Positions 31,092 to 43,190 of a stretch of 64,000 nt of DNA are shown here, piece after piece. The notes beneath the pieces were generated by a model. The model ran no database searches. It was not told the DNA's origin and was given only the letters and a program-made list of their open reading frames with translations. A program made the position numbers and the translations under genes. The stretch comes from Merluccius polli (Eukaryota; Chordata; Actinopteri; Gadiformes; Merlucciidae): NCBI GenBank assembly GCA_030340625.1, contig JAOPHQ010002871.1, forward strand, positions 122,886-186,885, read 5' to 3'. Each line of letters opens with the position of its first letter. The first letter of the stretch is position 1.

Positions 31092-31740
31092 ATGCCCGGC
31101 ATGATCCTGAGCAACGGTCGCTCTCTTAGGAGCAAAATGGAGGAGCTCCGTACCAACATGAGGGTATGTTTTGTATACCGCGAGGCGGGCTTGCTGGTAT
31201 TTACTGAGACTTGGCTCCACGAACACATCCCCAACTCCCTGATCGAGCTGGAGGGTTTCTCTCTTGTCCGTGCAGACAGGGATGAAACTTCGGGGAAGAG
31301 TCGAGGAGGAGGTATCTGCGTGTTTGTGAGTGACAGCTGGTGCAGGAACTATTCTGTGAGAGAGACTGTGTACAGCCCTGATATTGAACTGCTGTGCATT
31401 TCTCTAAGACCCTTTTACCTCCCGAGGGAGTTTGGCAATATTGTCATTTGCTCAGCGTATGTGCCCCCCAGTGGTAATGCGGCCCGAGCTGCAGCTTGTG
31501 TTGCAGACTGTGTCCACAATCAACTGCAATGAATTCCGGGAGCCCCGGTCTTTATTCTTGGAGATTTTAACCACTGTAAACTGGAACTGTCACTTCCTGG
31601 ATTTGAACAATATGTCAAGTGTGGCACTCGAGACAATAGAGTGCTGGACAAATGTTATGGTAATATAAGAAATGCATACAGGGCCAGACCAAACCCCCCT
31701 CTGTCAAACTCAGACCATAATTCAGTCCATCTGATACCCA
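31092..31740 (+). pseudogene. LINE endonuclease domain, decayed
   Basis: Endonuclease-family signatures are visible: NGRSLRSKMEELR, FTETWLHEHIP, GGGICVFVSDSW, ICSAYVPPSG. A frameshift at about 31530 moves the frame; LGDFNHC- and SDHNSVHL-like segments follow in other frames (31555-31735). Confidence 0.8.
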
Positions 31741-31929
31741 CCTATAAGACTTGAGGTTTTAAAGAGCAGTAAACCATTAACCAAGACAGTGACTGACTGT
31801 ATGGTCTGAAGACAGTATAGAGACACTGAAGGGCTTGTTTCTCTGTACAGACTCTGTACAAACCATTTTTCATGGTTTGGGTATCGATGAAGCCACTGAC
31901 ACTATTACAGATTATATCAAATTCTGTGT

Positions 31930-32749
31930 GGATTGTGTGGCTACCAAGAAGGTTATGTATCAACCGGGAAAAAAATGGCTTTTAGGAATCATGACAGGAT
32001 GGGGTTAAAATCAGTGCAAAGGGAGCTTAATCAGTCGTTAAGGGAGGCAAGAAGGAAACACAGGGATGTCATAGAACAGCATGTTGCTTCTATGGACTCT
32101 ACAAAACTCTGGGTCTCCATAAAAGCTGTTACCAACATGACAACACAAAGTGCCTCATAACATGTGATGAGCTGAGTAAAGCAAACAAACTTAATGATTT
32201 CTTTCTCAGGTTTGATACACAGAACTTCTCTTTGGAATGCAATAATGTACTACAGTCAATTACAACTGCTGACCCCTGTTCAGGGTTAGTAGTTAATCCC
32301 CTCAAAATCCAGTCACTTTTCAGCCATGTATGCAAAACGAAATCTGCAGGCCTTGATGTAATCTCTGCTTTTCTCCTAAAGACCTTTGCAGCAGAGCTAA
32401 CCCCAGCGTGGTGCCCGGTGTTTCAGAGGTCTGCAGATTCTTATTTGGTTCCTGCCCTCTGGAAAAAATCTACCATTATTCCCATTCCAAAGAAGCTCTG
32501 CCCTACAGAAAATAATGATTATAGACCGGTGGCTTTAACTTCTGTTGTCATGAAATGCTTTGGAAAATACATGGTATCCATGTTGAAATGAAGTTAATCC
32601 CAAACTAGATCCACTCCAGTTTGCTTATAGGCAGGGGAGGAGTACAGACGATTGCAATTAATAGCATCACCCACCTGACTCTTAAACATCTGGAGGATCC
32701 CAAAGCCTATGCACGCCTTTTGCTCATAGATTTTAGTTCGGCTTTTAAT
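31930..32749 (+). pseudogene. LINE reverse transcriptase, N-terminal part
   Basis: Linker and fingers region: REARRKHRDVIEQ, KSAGLDVISAFLLKTF, WKKSTIIPIPKK, NNDYRPVALTSVVMKC. After a frameshift near 32585 it runs to LLLIDFSSAFN, where the hAT element cuts the codon series. It resumes at 33939 with TLQPYLLLQKM. Confidence 0.85.
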
Positions 32750-33278
32750 TAGGGCCGGGACTTTAACGCGTTAATTAAGATTAATTAATTACACAATAAT
32801 TAACGCGTTAAAAAAATTGACGCATTTTAATCGCACTTATTTTTGCACCGCGGAACGTTTCTCACTGAATGGGTTTCAGGTGGACCAATTATACTGGAGC
32901 ACCAACTAGCGTTCATGAGTTCAGACAACAACAAACCACAGTGAACATGAACGAAGTAGCTGATGAGACCGCTTTGGTTGGCCCCGTGGATGTGAAATTT
33001 TGTTACAAAAAACGAACGGATGGAAGCGTCGATAAGAGCATGGTTGTGTGCAAGCTATGCAACAAGGAATTCGCATATCACCGCAGCACATCAAGCCTCA
33101 AGTATAGGGTGGCCATTCGTCCGGCTTTAGGCCGGACTGTCCGGTTTTTCAATGCCCTGTCCGGCGTCCAGCGCAGCATCAAGCCGGACGCTTATTTATC
33201 CTCCTTTTTGAGACACCCCCGCCGGTCATAGGTCCGCCCGCCGGTCATAGGTCCGTGGTGTGTTACGATCACGCGCGC

Positions 33279-33312
<34 letters not shown>

Positions 33313-33930
33313 CGTAGGTCCGGGGTGTGTTATTATCATGCGCACCCCCCCCCCCCATCGGCCGTAGGTCCGAGGCGCGCACCCCCCCCCCACCCCCACG
33401 GGCTTTTCAACAACTCATAAATGGTCACCCTACTCAAGTATCACCTCATTGCAAAACATATAGCAGCTAGCGTGGACGCTAGTGTGGTAGCTAGCGTGGA
33501 CGTTAGCCCGACTCCGAGAAACCAGCTGTTGGTAAATCAACAAAGTCTGTTATGGCCTCTGAAGCAACAGAGAGATGTTTTCTAATAGTCAGGGTTTCCA
33601 ATGTTCTGAATGTACTTGAAGGTCTACCTACCTATAGGCTACCTGAATTTCTGAAATGTACTATATTTCTAAATATGCTATTGCTACACTTAATGGCAAA
33701 AATTGCACTGGTATGTTGGACTTGAACAAAAATAAACAATATTTGTGTTGCTTAAGCTTATGTATTCAGTCATTATTCAATGGTATACTAAAAATCCATG
33801 TGACAAAAATTACTTCTCACTGTTCTCAGGTCAAATATTTATATGCGATTAAAATGTGATTAATTTCGATTAATTAATTACAAAGCCTCTAATTAATTAG
33901 ATTAATTGTTTTAATTGAGTCCCGGCCCTA
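32750..33930 (+). mobile_element. hAT element (TAGGGCCGGGAC end) inserted in the LINE reverse transcriptase
   Basis: Ends TAGGGCCGGGACTTTAACGC and GAGTCCCGGCCCTA, flanked by CTTTTAAT (32742-32749 and 33931-33938). The interior carries the start of a BED-type zinc finger (VVCKLCNKEFAYHRSTSSLKY), cut by another hAT at 33105-33432 and resuming as HLIAKHIAASVDAS. This resembles the N-terminus of a hAT transposase; the catalytic part is absent. Confidence 0.9.
33105..33432 (+). mobile_element. hAT-like element, TAGGGTGGCC family, inserted in the BED finger
   Basis: Ends TAGGGTGGCCATTCGTCCGG and ATAAATGGTCACCCTA, flanked by CTCAAGTA (33097-33104 and 33433-33440). Removing it and one duplication restores the zinc-finger frame across SLKY and HLI. 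C-runs of 8-30 alternate with GTCGTAGGTCCGGGGTGTGT. Confidence 0.92.
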
Positions 33931-33938
33931 CTTTTAAT

Positions 33939-34407
33939 ACATTACAGCCGTATCTACTCTTACAGAAAATGACCCAGATGAATTTTAATCATTTTATTAT
34001 TAATTGGTTTTATTTTTTTTTAACAGATAGAACCCAAAATGTCAGGATTAACGACTCACTTTCGGAATCCAAATGCATCAGTACAGGTGCACCTCAGGGC
34101 TGTGTAAGCTCACCGGTCCTTTTCACCCTTTACACAAACGACTGCACCAATAGTCTCCTGGGCGACCTGTTTTTAAAATGTTCTGACGACACTGCCATTC
34201 TCAGCTTGCTTCACCAGAATTCAGACCCATCATTGTACTTCACGGAGGTTAATACATTTGTTCAGTGGTGTGACAAGAACTATCTCATCATTAACATAAA
34301 AAAAAACTGAGGAGATGGTGTTTGACCCTCGGTCGGTTGGGGATCATACTCCACTGTCCATTCACAAGGAGGAGATCAAACAGGTTACATCTTATCTTAC
34401 ATCTTAT
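33939..34407 (+). pseudogene. LINE reverse transcriptase, palm and active site
   Basis: Continuation after the hAT: RTQNVRINDS, STGAPQGCVSSPVLFTLYTND and the catalytic SDDTAILSLLHQ, then FVQWCDKNYLIIN. A one-base frameshift in an A-run near 34306 precedes FDPRSVGD. Interrupted at 34408 by another element. Confidence 0.88.
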
Positions 34408-35673
34408 TAGTGGTGGATTTCATGATTCGTTTGCGCGAATCAGTTCACGTCGTTCAGTTCGCCACAAAGAGTCGTTCGTTCGTTCGTTCAGTCGTGTTTC
34501 CGGTAGCGGTGAATCATTCACTGAGTCGTTCAGACTCAGCTCCTCCCTCCGTCCCTCGTTCTCGTACTCGGCTGTCATTCGCGAACGGCGAATGACAGCC
34601 TGTCATTCGCGAACGGCGAATGACAGCCTGTCGTTCGCGAATGGCGAATGACAGCCGAGTCGGTCAGACTCAGCTCCTCCCTCGTTCACAACATTCAAAC
34701 GAATCACGAATGCAGCTGAGTCGGTCTCGGTCAGACTCCCTCGTTCTCATTTACTAACTAATCACAAAATCACGATTCACAATCGTGCAATGGTGCAAAT
34801 GGTTATCAATCAACACAACATTAACTAAGTTCCTTTCAGCTGAGGAGCGCTTCGTGTTCGGAATGGGGATATTGTTGCCCGGGCAACGCACGTCAGCTCG
34901 AGCTCACTTTATCCTGAAAGGTGGGAGGAGGGGGGGGGGGTTGATGGTGTTAATAAATGTGTGAATAATAGCAAATACAACATTGTGTCTGTCTGGTTGA
35001 ATATGTTAACATATGTATTTTATTTGAGTTCAACAGATTTATTTAATGTATGCATAATGACATGTCAGGATCAAAATGCTCCATTCCCCCAATTCAAGGT
35101 AAAGTTAGACAAACCAAACGCAGCGGGATGCGGGGGGGGGGGGGGGGGGCGTAGTAGATTATTGGATGTTTAATATATCAGCAAGATAATAGACTTGATT
35201 TAGCAATGATGAGTTTAAAAGTTAATGATGTACAGTTGTGTTTATTCTGGGCATATTTTATTTACTATTGTGAAGATGGCCATTGGCCACCCCCACTCAA
35301 GACCAAGATCCACCAAGGTGGGGGTCCGGGCCGGGTCGCGTGCAACGAGACAGATTGACGAGACATTCAAATATTTTATTAATCTGGCATGACACAGAAA
35401 ATACAAAGACAGCATGCATTTACCATTTCACTGATATTTAAATACGATTGGCTGGCTCTCGTGAGTCGTGACGTCTCAGTCCTCGAGTCAATCACAGTCA
35501 GCGAACGACTCGCGACTCGCGAATCAGCGCCGCGAATCAGCAGCGCGTCAGAGACTCAGCGAACGAGACGAACGACGACAAACGAGTCGAACGAGAACGG
35601 CGAATGAGGTCAGTTCGTTCACTTTAAAGAGTCGTTCGTTCGAACTGATTCGTTCGCGAACGAGCCATCACTA
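34408..35673. mobile_element. CG-rich element (TAGTGGTGG...CCATCACTA) in the LINE, probably hAT
   Basis: Ends TAGTGGTGGATTTCATGATTCG-like and GCGAACGAGCCATCACTA, flanked by CATCTTAT (34400-34407 and 35674-35681). Subterminal regions are rich in GTTCGTTCG/CGAACGA; the interior includes hairpin triplets at 34573-34653 and a G-run at 35132-35149. The left flank has an extra 13-bp partial copy of the target (TTACATCTTATC). Confidence 0.85.
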
Positions 35674-35681
35674 CATCTTAT

Positions 35682-36016
35682 AGGTATCTGGGTTTCCACC
35701 TGGATAACCTCTTAAACTGGAGCGATCATGATTATAGATTATGTATGTTCCCGTTTACAGCAAAGGCTGTATTTCTTACGCAGACTGAGGGTGTTTGGTA
35801 TCAGTCAGAACATCATGTTTTTATTTTATCAGGCAGTGATGGAGAGTGTTATCAGGTATGGGATGACGGTGTGGTTTGGCAATCTCTCCACACAGTCCAA
35901 ATCTAAGCTGCAGCGCCTGGTACAGACTGCTATGAAGGTGATGGGGAGGACTGAAAAGCTCTCCCTTCAGTCCATCTATGAGCAGTCTGTACTCAGGCAG
36001 GCGCAGAGGGTATTGT
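35682..36016 (+). pseudogene. LINE C-terminal region
   Basis: RYLGFHLDN, then after a small deletion DYVCSRLQQRLYFLRRLRVFG, FYQAVMESVIRYG and QRLVQTAMKVMGRTEK. Ends at the retroviral insertion (36017); the next LINE codons follow at 43842. Confidence 0.85.
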
Positions 36017-36571
36017 AAAGGTATGGTTATATTTTATATGTACCATATGACCAATAATTAGGGTCATACTAATCTTGGTGCCTTTCTGCTAAAGTATAAC
36101 AGAATCATGACATATAAGCAGAGGCATATAATTATAAAAGCAACTCCTCATAATCAGAATTAGTACGTTGTTGGTGACGTGTAGAATAAATTGTGTGAGA
36201 TCAGTTGTTTGCAAACTGCAGGTCATATGATAGTAAAGAACAGGCAGGCTGGCCTCTGTACATGCTGGGAGTCAGATACCACAAGAACGAGGTGGGAAGA
36301 CGACAACAGCCAGCCCTTGTTATGACGTTTTCACTGTTTTGTGTATATAACATCCTGGGCCAGGGATAGTTGGGGCTCAGACTTCGTGAACTGACACACA
36401 CTGTGTTGTCTGTCAGGGAAACATAGTTGGACCCAGATATCTGTAAAACTTTGCACATTCTACTGGTGTTAACAATAAACTGATTTCTTAAAGCTAAAAC
36501 TTCTTCTATCACTTCATTAAAGAACACGCGTGAGTAAGGGTTTCAGTTTTGAAACTGCTTTTCACAACAAT

Positions 36572-36589
36572 TGGTGACCCCGACGTGAT
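36572..36589 (+). promoter_or_regulatory. Primer-binding site for tRNA-Trp
   Basis: TGGTGACCCCGACGTGAT lies two bases after the LTR's terminal CA. It is the exact complement of the 3' end of vertebrate tRNA-Trp, the primer also used by avian alpharetroviruses. Confidence 0.88.
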
Positions 36590-37534
36590 GAAGACAAAGA
36601 AGTGACAACGGACGAGAGGACTGAGTGACAGCGAAACGTGGCCACATAGAAAGGTAAGCAGAAGCCTGTTATAACAAAATTCTGCAATTGGGCATTGTCA
36701 AAACTGTTTTGAAGTCACTTGTGATACTCGTCCTAGACATAGTCTAAACCAGTATAGTGTGCAACATAGGGCACGCTCCCTTAAGGAGGTCGCCAAGAGG
36801 GGACCTGCTGAAAGGGCGCAGGAACTCTCGAGGGTTGGTGTAGCCCCGAGGGAGGTAGATAGGCCCTCCCCGAAGATCCAGCGGTTGAGATTCCGCCCCG
36901 TCCTCGCCAGATATATAGGTGGGGATAAAAGAGGGCCCATAAGGCCCCAATGGTCGCTGGTTCCTGTAATTACCAGAAGAGGGGACTCTGAGAGGGAAGC
37001 CGGAGTTGCCCAACTAGGGTATCATTTCCCGTGACCGTTGGTCGGCACTAAAATGGTTTGTACTAGCGGAAAGGAAACGCTGGGTGTACAAACAGCCTGA
37101 GTTCATACGATATATTGCGATGCAAACATTTGAACATAATAGTCGAACGTGTTGAATGTGAAACTGTTAAAAAGGTTGGTTATGTAAATATTTTGTAGTG
37201 TGTGGGTGGTTCCAGGGGTTAGACTTTTCGTGAGATTCTCGTGAGTCTCGTCTAACGCCTGTCATGTGGGGTGTAAAACAATAACATCTTTCAATCTATT
37301 TTTTGTGGGGAAAACGGGTGGTTGGATACGGGGGAAGTGTGTCTAAAAGTCTCTGTACGAAGCCTGGGGAGACCCCAAGAGTGAGACCGGACTGAGAGTT
37401 GATTCAGTCGAGAAGGTTGTCTCACTGGGCAATATTTCGTGCAGAGAGCAGACCGTGAGTCATTCACACTGACCCTGTATGCATATAATAATTTTTGTTG
37501 TTAGAGTGTGTAGTGTTTAAAATACTGTGTTAAA

Positions 37535-37750
37535 ATGGACGGAGAATTCAACAGAGAGTGTGAAGAATATGGGGGGTGTCCTGAAGACACCGTAGGAGAG
37601 CATGGAGAGAGTAGAAAGGCAATAAGGCAGAAGAGGGAAAGCAAAGTTGGAGGACAAAGAGGAGAGGAGAGCGTCAGTGCATACAGTAGCATTAGCATGT
37701 GTAGCATTAGAAGCTCAAAAAGACAAAAACTTGCCCAGGACTGTGACTAA
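37535..37750 (+). pseudogene. Possible gag start of the endogenous retrovirus
   Basis: A 71-codon, highly charged ORF 945 bp after the primer-binding site, where gag would be expected to start. It has no domain I recognise and ends in TAA. Downstream PTPTYTQT-like proline-rich codons occur in another frame (about 37772-37810). Confidence 0.3.
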
Positions 37751-37942
37751 GACTGTGACTGTGACTGCTTCACCGACGGGGCCAACGGCCCCCACCTATA
37801 CCCAGACCTGAAATCAATATGTGAGACAGAGTTACTAGAGACTACTACTACTACAGGACACAAAGCGAGAATTAGCAGCAAGACACACCGGTCAGGCTAC
37901 GGGTTACGAATCAGGGCAAGACACAGAGGGACACAAAGCCAA

Positions 37943-38510
37943 ATGGGGAGGGACGGCACCAAACGCAAGGGGACGTCGTGGTGGCCAGTGGCCGGCGGCA
38001 ATAAGGACAACAACAACGCAGGCAGGCGCCGGCGCTCCCATAGCCATAACAACCGCGAGAGCGATGGTACTAAGAGCCAACTGTCAGATGGCCCCGCCTC
38101 CCCTGACCCTGACCTAGCAGGGAGCAGGGAGAGGGCTGATATGTCACCATTTAAAGTAAAGAGTAAAATAAAATTAAATAAATAAATAAACATCGTTTAA
38201 TAAAGTAAGAGTAAAAATAATAAAAAATAAATATGCTTAAAAATATAGTGTTAGTACACTTAGAAAATAAATGTCGTTAACAGCAGTGGACATTTTGGGT
38301 AGGGTTTGTTATCTACGTAAAGATGAGATCAATAAGATCTCTGAAAAATTGAAGAAAATAATAGCTAAAACAGGCCTTCAAATTAGTATTAGTCAGAGAT
38401 CAAAAAGAAGGAGTACGAAGAAGGGAAAGAGAGAAACGTGGTCAAGAGAGAAAGAGGGACAGAGAGCAGAGAGAAAGGGAGGGGGCCTGGCCCCGAGAAG
38501 AGGACAATAA
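37943..38510 (+). pseudogene. Charged ORFs, possibly further gag sequence
   Basis: Two short ORFs (37943-38185 and 38271-38510) rich in Arg, Lys and Ser. No family recognised. The stretch 38511-39700 shows only decayed sequence, including a fragment ATTTTATTTGAAGGTGCCTT (38576-38596) typical of fish retroposon tails. Confidence 0.25.
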
Positions 38511-40229
38511 AGCAAAATAATACCACTTGGAAACGTTGCACTATGCAATAATAATAATAATAGTAATGATAATACATTTTATTTGAAGGTGCCTTTCCAA
38601 AAACACAAGGTTGCCTTACAAAACAAAGTGGTAAAAGGACAACCAGCTCAGTATGTCCAGGGGGATAACAGACTTAGAGGGGCTAGAATAAAACATAAAG
38701 AAAGAAAGCGCTGTGATCATTAGAACATTTAAGGATATGTTGGGACATAGAAAGTGCACATGTAGAGATCAATTATGTATTAGTGTCTGTTATTTGTTTG
38801 TGTTTTCTGTTGATTTCATAACAGATTGATTTCTCTGTGTATTTGTTTTATAAATGTGGGTAAAAGTGTTTTAGTGTTTTGTGGGACAATTAGCAGACCA
38901 ACAGCTCAGTTAAGTTGGGTACTATTCATTTAAATCAGAAGTTATCTCCTCTACCGCTCGTCCTCAGAAGTCCAGGGGTCAACCAGCGCTGGGGACTCTA
39001 AAGAGTTCAGGGAAATTCCCCCCTCACCAAACTGAGGTATAGTGGGACCCGCCCTAAAAGGACCCTGCTGGAGTGCGGTAGTTATTACAATATAAAAAAC
39101 TGATACACAATGTTGCGTATGTAGCAATAAAATAAGTCCATCATTAGGTTGCTTAAAAATACCTCCATAGTGTGGTGTTGAAATAGTTAAAAGAAAGTTT
39201 GTTCTGGGTTGCCAGAGTCTACTGGGAGGTGTGTCCCCAAGGGGGGGAGAGTGGACTGCATGGCACAAGTCCCGCCTCTGTTGTCATGGCCAGCCATATC
39301 TTGCTGTTCATGTGCTTTGTTGAAATAGACTGCAGGTTGTTTAGTCTTTGTTTTAGTTGTTTGCGTTTTTTTTGTTCAATTGACAAATTGTTTGGGTCAG
39401 ACAAATGTTCTCTAAACATTTGCAATGACCTGGTTAAAGTGATAATTAAAAGTACTTCAGCAATCTGCTGGGAAGGGATCTAATGCACAAGCTGGATTGT
39501 TTATTGACATTGGGAAGAATTGGGTTTACCTTGCAAACGCCAACACCTAATGCTGTTATGCTGTGTTGAAAATGTTTATTTGTTAGCTTCGTCCACCACC
39601 GCGTCATAATTACAGCATCAACAAAGTGTGGTGTCTCCATTACGCATACACAGGACTGCATGGGTAGCTGTCATAGATATCTGTCTCTACTCCTCCACAG
39701 CCACCTATCCTATGGGCTGAACATAAGAATCAGAAGGGATTTATCCCCACACATGGCATCCTGCAACAGGCCAGTAGGGAAGGCTGGTTAGCCTATGACG
39801 GGTAAGATCCCACCTTGAAACCTGGGGACAACCTAAGGCAGGCACAGTCACGATTACTTGGCCAAGTTGCGCTGACTCACTTGATCATGAAGTGACGAGA
39901 AGATGAAACCATCCAAGGAGAAACCATTTGGGTTAAAAGGTGGAGGATAGGATAGATCTCAGACATGTAGACTTAAGCAGGGAAAAATGTGGCAATAACT
40001 AGGACAGGTCATTTGTTTAGACTCTTAAGGGATATAAGGATTCGCGTTTTGTTTTTTCGGTATAGTGCATGATTTGGTAAAATTGGTAAACAGCGTGGCT
40101 TAAAAGCGGTTGATGGTAAACACATATCGTATCAAAATTTAGGTTTAGGATGTATTGGCTGCAATTTCCCTTTCTACTAGATTGGCTGTAGTTGAGGTTA
40201 AAGGGCATAACACCTTAGGAGGGATACAG

Positions 40230-40633
40230 TGTGACGAATGTATAACCGCACATATGTATCAACAGACTGTAATATCCTCATATAGCCACAAGGGAACAGA
40301 AAGAAATATATAAGTTGTATTAACCGCACCTGGCCACCAGATGGCGGCACACATAATACACTGGGGGCGGGTGCTTAACACTAGCCAATCAGAGCATATT
40401 ATGCGTCATAGAGGCCACGCCTGCCCAGGTACTACCAAACCACACATCCGGGGGAAGGACAGAAACCCCCAGGCAGCGTATCTGGACAGATACACAGCTA
40501 AGGGTAGCTCCACGCGTGAATTTTACAATTCCTCTCCATTTGCTTCATAGATAATATACCTAAAGTTAAACAAATAAAGTGAGTTAAAAGCGATCCTGTG
40601 TCGGCGGCCTTCTTCCTCAAAGAACACACTACA
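40230..40633. mobile_element. Solo LTR of a second LTR family
   Basis: 404 bp, beginning TGTGACGAATG and ending ACACACTACA, flanked by ACAG (40226-40229 and 40634-40637). A poly(A) signal AATAAA lies at 40572-40577 followed by a GT-rich tract, as in an LTR. It sits in the pol region of the older retrovirus, so it arrived later and then lost its internal part by LTR recombination. Confidence 0.75.
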
Positions 40634-40679
40634 ACAGGCAGAAGGTCATTATTTAGCTAACTTAGTCTCAAACGAGGAG

Positions 40680-41515
40680 TTGGAAAATCATAATCAGACA
40701 TGGACAGAGGTGCATGGCATGGTGCTCATGGGACATTTTGTTGCACCTACCTGGCTGTTACATTTGCTCATTAAAGATGCGCATGGTTTTCACCATGGCG
40801 CAAGGGGGGAGGTAATGAAGGAAATCAGAAAACAAGGTTTAGAATCAGAAAACAAGATTTTTGGTCACCATATTTGCAAACAATGATTGATAATTAGCTC
40901 AATGATTGTGAAGCATGTGCAGAAAACAACGAAAGAAAAACAATCACTACTCTAGTGGGACACATCCCCACGCCCGAGGGACCATTTAGACATCAGCCTT
41001 TGCCGCTCCTTGGTTTTAGATATTGTATAGATATTTATATTGTTAATATTTTAATTAATTATTATGCACCAATTACACCAAGTCGAATTCCTTGTATGAA
41101 CCATCCTACTTGGTCTTAGACTATGTTGATATGATCAAAAGTATAGATGGTAAAAGGTACATGCTAGTAGTCAATGACAGATTCAGCAATTGGGTAGAAA
41201 CAGCCCCAATAAAAGATCAAAGTGTGACTATTATATTCAAGTTTTTATCTAGAAAAGTCCATGCCAAGGGGTGAAATTCAATTAGAAATTAGATCAGACA
41301 ATGGATCAGCTTTCATTCGGAAAACTGTGAAAAGTGTGGTGCAGCAGTCACACATCAAACAGCGATTAGGTTGTGTCTACCATCCTCAGTCTCAAGGCAA
41401 GGTCAAAAGGATGACCCAGACACTGAAGGGAAAGATTGGTAAAATAGGTGCACACAGTAAAGCTTTAATGTCAACAAGGAGTTCAGGGAACTCAAGCCAT
41501 ACTATGATCAACTAA
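40680..41515 (+). pseudogene. Retroviral-type integrase, broken
   Basis: In order: a residual zinc-binding region (HHGARGEVMKEIRKQG), the core with its first two acidic residues (LVLDYVDMIKS and RSDNGSAF), and HPQSQGKVKRM, where the third catalytic glutamate is replaced by lysine. A frameshift lies near 41265, and a 220-bp AT-rich interruption (about 40900-41090) separates the zinc region from the core. Non-functional. Confidence 0.8.
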
Positions 41516-41563
41516 CGGCACTGGTTGCAGCCTTTTCCAAACAGGTGGCAGTAATCCAAGGAG

Positions 41564-41746
41564 GTGCAGAGCAGGCACCGGCCCCCGAAAGACACCGAGT
41601 GGGTGTTGCTGAAGGTCATCAAGAGGAAGTGGTCAGAGCCAAGGTGGACAGGACCATACCGGGTGATAGAGAGAACCTCACACGCAGTCCGGCTGGACGG
41701 CAAAGGTGAAAACCTGGTATCATTGGTCACTATGCGGAGCATCTGA
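41564..41746 (+). pseudogene. Integrase C-terminal (GPY/F-type) module, first copy
   Basis: VLLKVIKRKWSEPRWTGPY followed by RTSHAVRLDGKG has the pattern of the SH3-like C-terminal module of retroviral and Ty3-type integrases. A second, different module follows at 42297. Confidence 0.6.
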
Positions 41747-42072
41747 CCCACCGGCAAGGACCCGGGGAGACGTAAAAGGGAGTGTAAGAGAGCAGCCTTA
41801 GACTGACAGGAGGAGGAAGAGTGATACATTTTTACTTTATTAGCTTTGCTAACACATGAGTGTAGAGTCAGAGGAAAGAAGGCATACAAGTACTTAAGTT
41901 GGGGGTGTTACCATCCAGCTACAGGGATAGAAAAGGACTCCACTAAAGAAAGTTGCTATTCAGCGTATTTACATTTTTACTTACCCTATTACTATTACTA
42001 CTATTACTACCCTATTACTAACCCTTCGTATATAATCATTTTATCTTGGTAGTATTATAATCATAAATAATT

Positions 42073-42576
42073 ATGTGCCGCCCAGAAAACAAAATAGGGT
42101 GGCTTGGTGTTGTTGTATGTTTTGCTTTGATTGTTATAGCCCCTGCAGTTGTGTGGAAACAATTCCACGACAGAGGATCTGCCACGACCAGAGCCTCCAG
42201 GGAACCTGACATGTTGGGAACAGACCCGGGGAGAAACAGAGTTCCAGAGCTGGAGAAAGAACCACCAAGGGGGGTGGAGCCACAGTTGTACCTGAGGTGT
42301 TCAGGGGAAAGTGGAACGAGCCCAGGAGAGAAGGACCATACAAGGTCACCAATGCGACACCAACCATCATCGAGGTGGAAGGGAGTTCCACCTGGTACCA
42401 CCTCAACCACTGCACCGAAGCCGCTCAACCAAAGACGAGGGAGGACCACAAGGAGGAGCTGGGTGCAGGTGTACCCGGCACAGACCGACCACCCCAGGAT
42501 CAGACCCAGCCCAGCCCAGGAGCAGCCTCATGACGATGCTGAGGCTGCGACAACAACCATCCAGATGGAAGGTTAG
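42073..42576 (+). pseudogene. Membrane-segment ORF fused to a second GPY/F-like module
   Basis: The ORF opens with one strong hydrophobic segment (IGWLGVVVCFALIVIAPAVV). In an overlapping frame from 42297 lies GKWNEPRREGPYKV then SSTWYHLNHC, another integrase C-terminal pattern. The hydrophobic start could be the leader of an envelope-like gene, but nothing else supports envelope. Confidence 0.35.
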
Positions 42577-43190
42577 ACCCACCCGGGTCTAACCTGGTCT
42601 TGAGGAGGCTCACATGTGATCGTGCTAGTAACCTCTCCATGTGAGCCGGACCCCGGATCCACGTCTTTAGAGGAGTGCTGGGTCTAACCCTGGTCATGAG
42701 GAGGCTCACATGTGATCATGCTGGTAACCTCTCCATGTGAGCCTGACCCCGAACATACGGCTTTGGAAGAGTGCAGGACCTGAAGATGGCGACGATGAAC
42801 AGAAACAACAATGAATGCCCAAAACCCCCCACATGCTTGCAGCCCACCAATACATGAAGATCATTTCAATCATTCAAGATACATCCTCGCCCGGAAGGAG
42901 TTTTTTGTTTGTTTTTTTGTTAAGGTTAAAATTGTTGATTTATACTGTGTGATTTTTATTGATTTATACTGTGTGATTTTTGTTTGATATGCATAAATTG
43001 AAGGGTACGACACTTAAAAAGTATTTCACATTTGGTAATCTTTTTATCATTATTATAACATACTTACAGGTTGAGAGTCCTGACGAACTTAACAGGTTGA
43101 AAGCCCTGATTAAGGGAAGGTTTTTCTGATAACCAAATGTGATGCTGAAGGTTCATCTAGCGGTCCGACAAGTAGTCTCATTTGATTCTC
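42577..43190. other. 3' untranslated part of the retrovirus-like element
   Basis: A segment around GAGGAGGCTCACATGTGATC is tandemly duplicated (about 42602 and 42701; period about 99 bp). The rest is AT-rich, with a doubled TTGATTTATACTGTGTGATT at 42935-42978. No gene. Confidence 0.5.
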
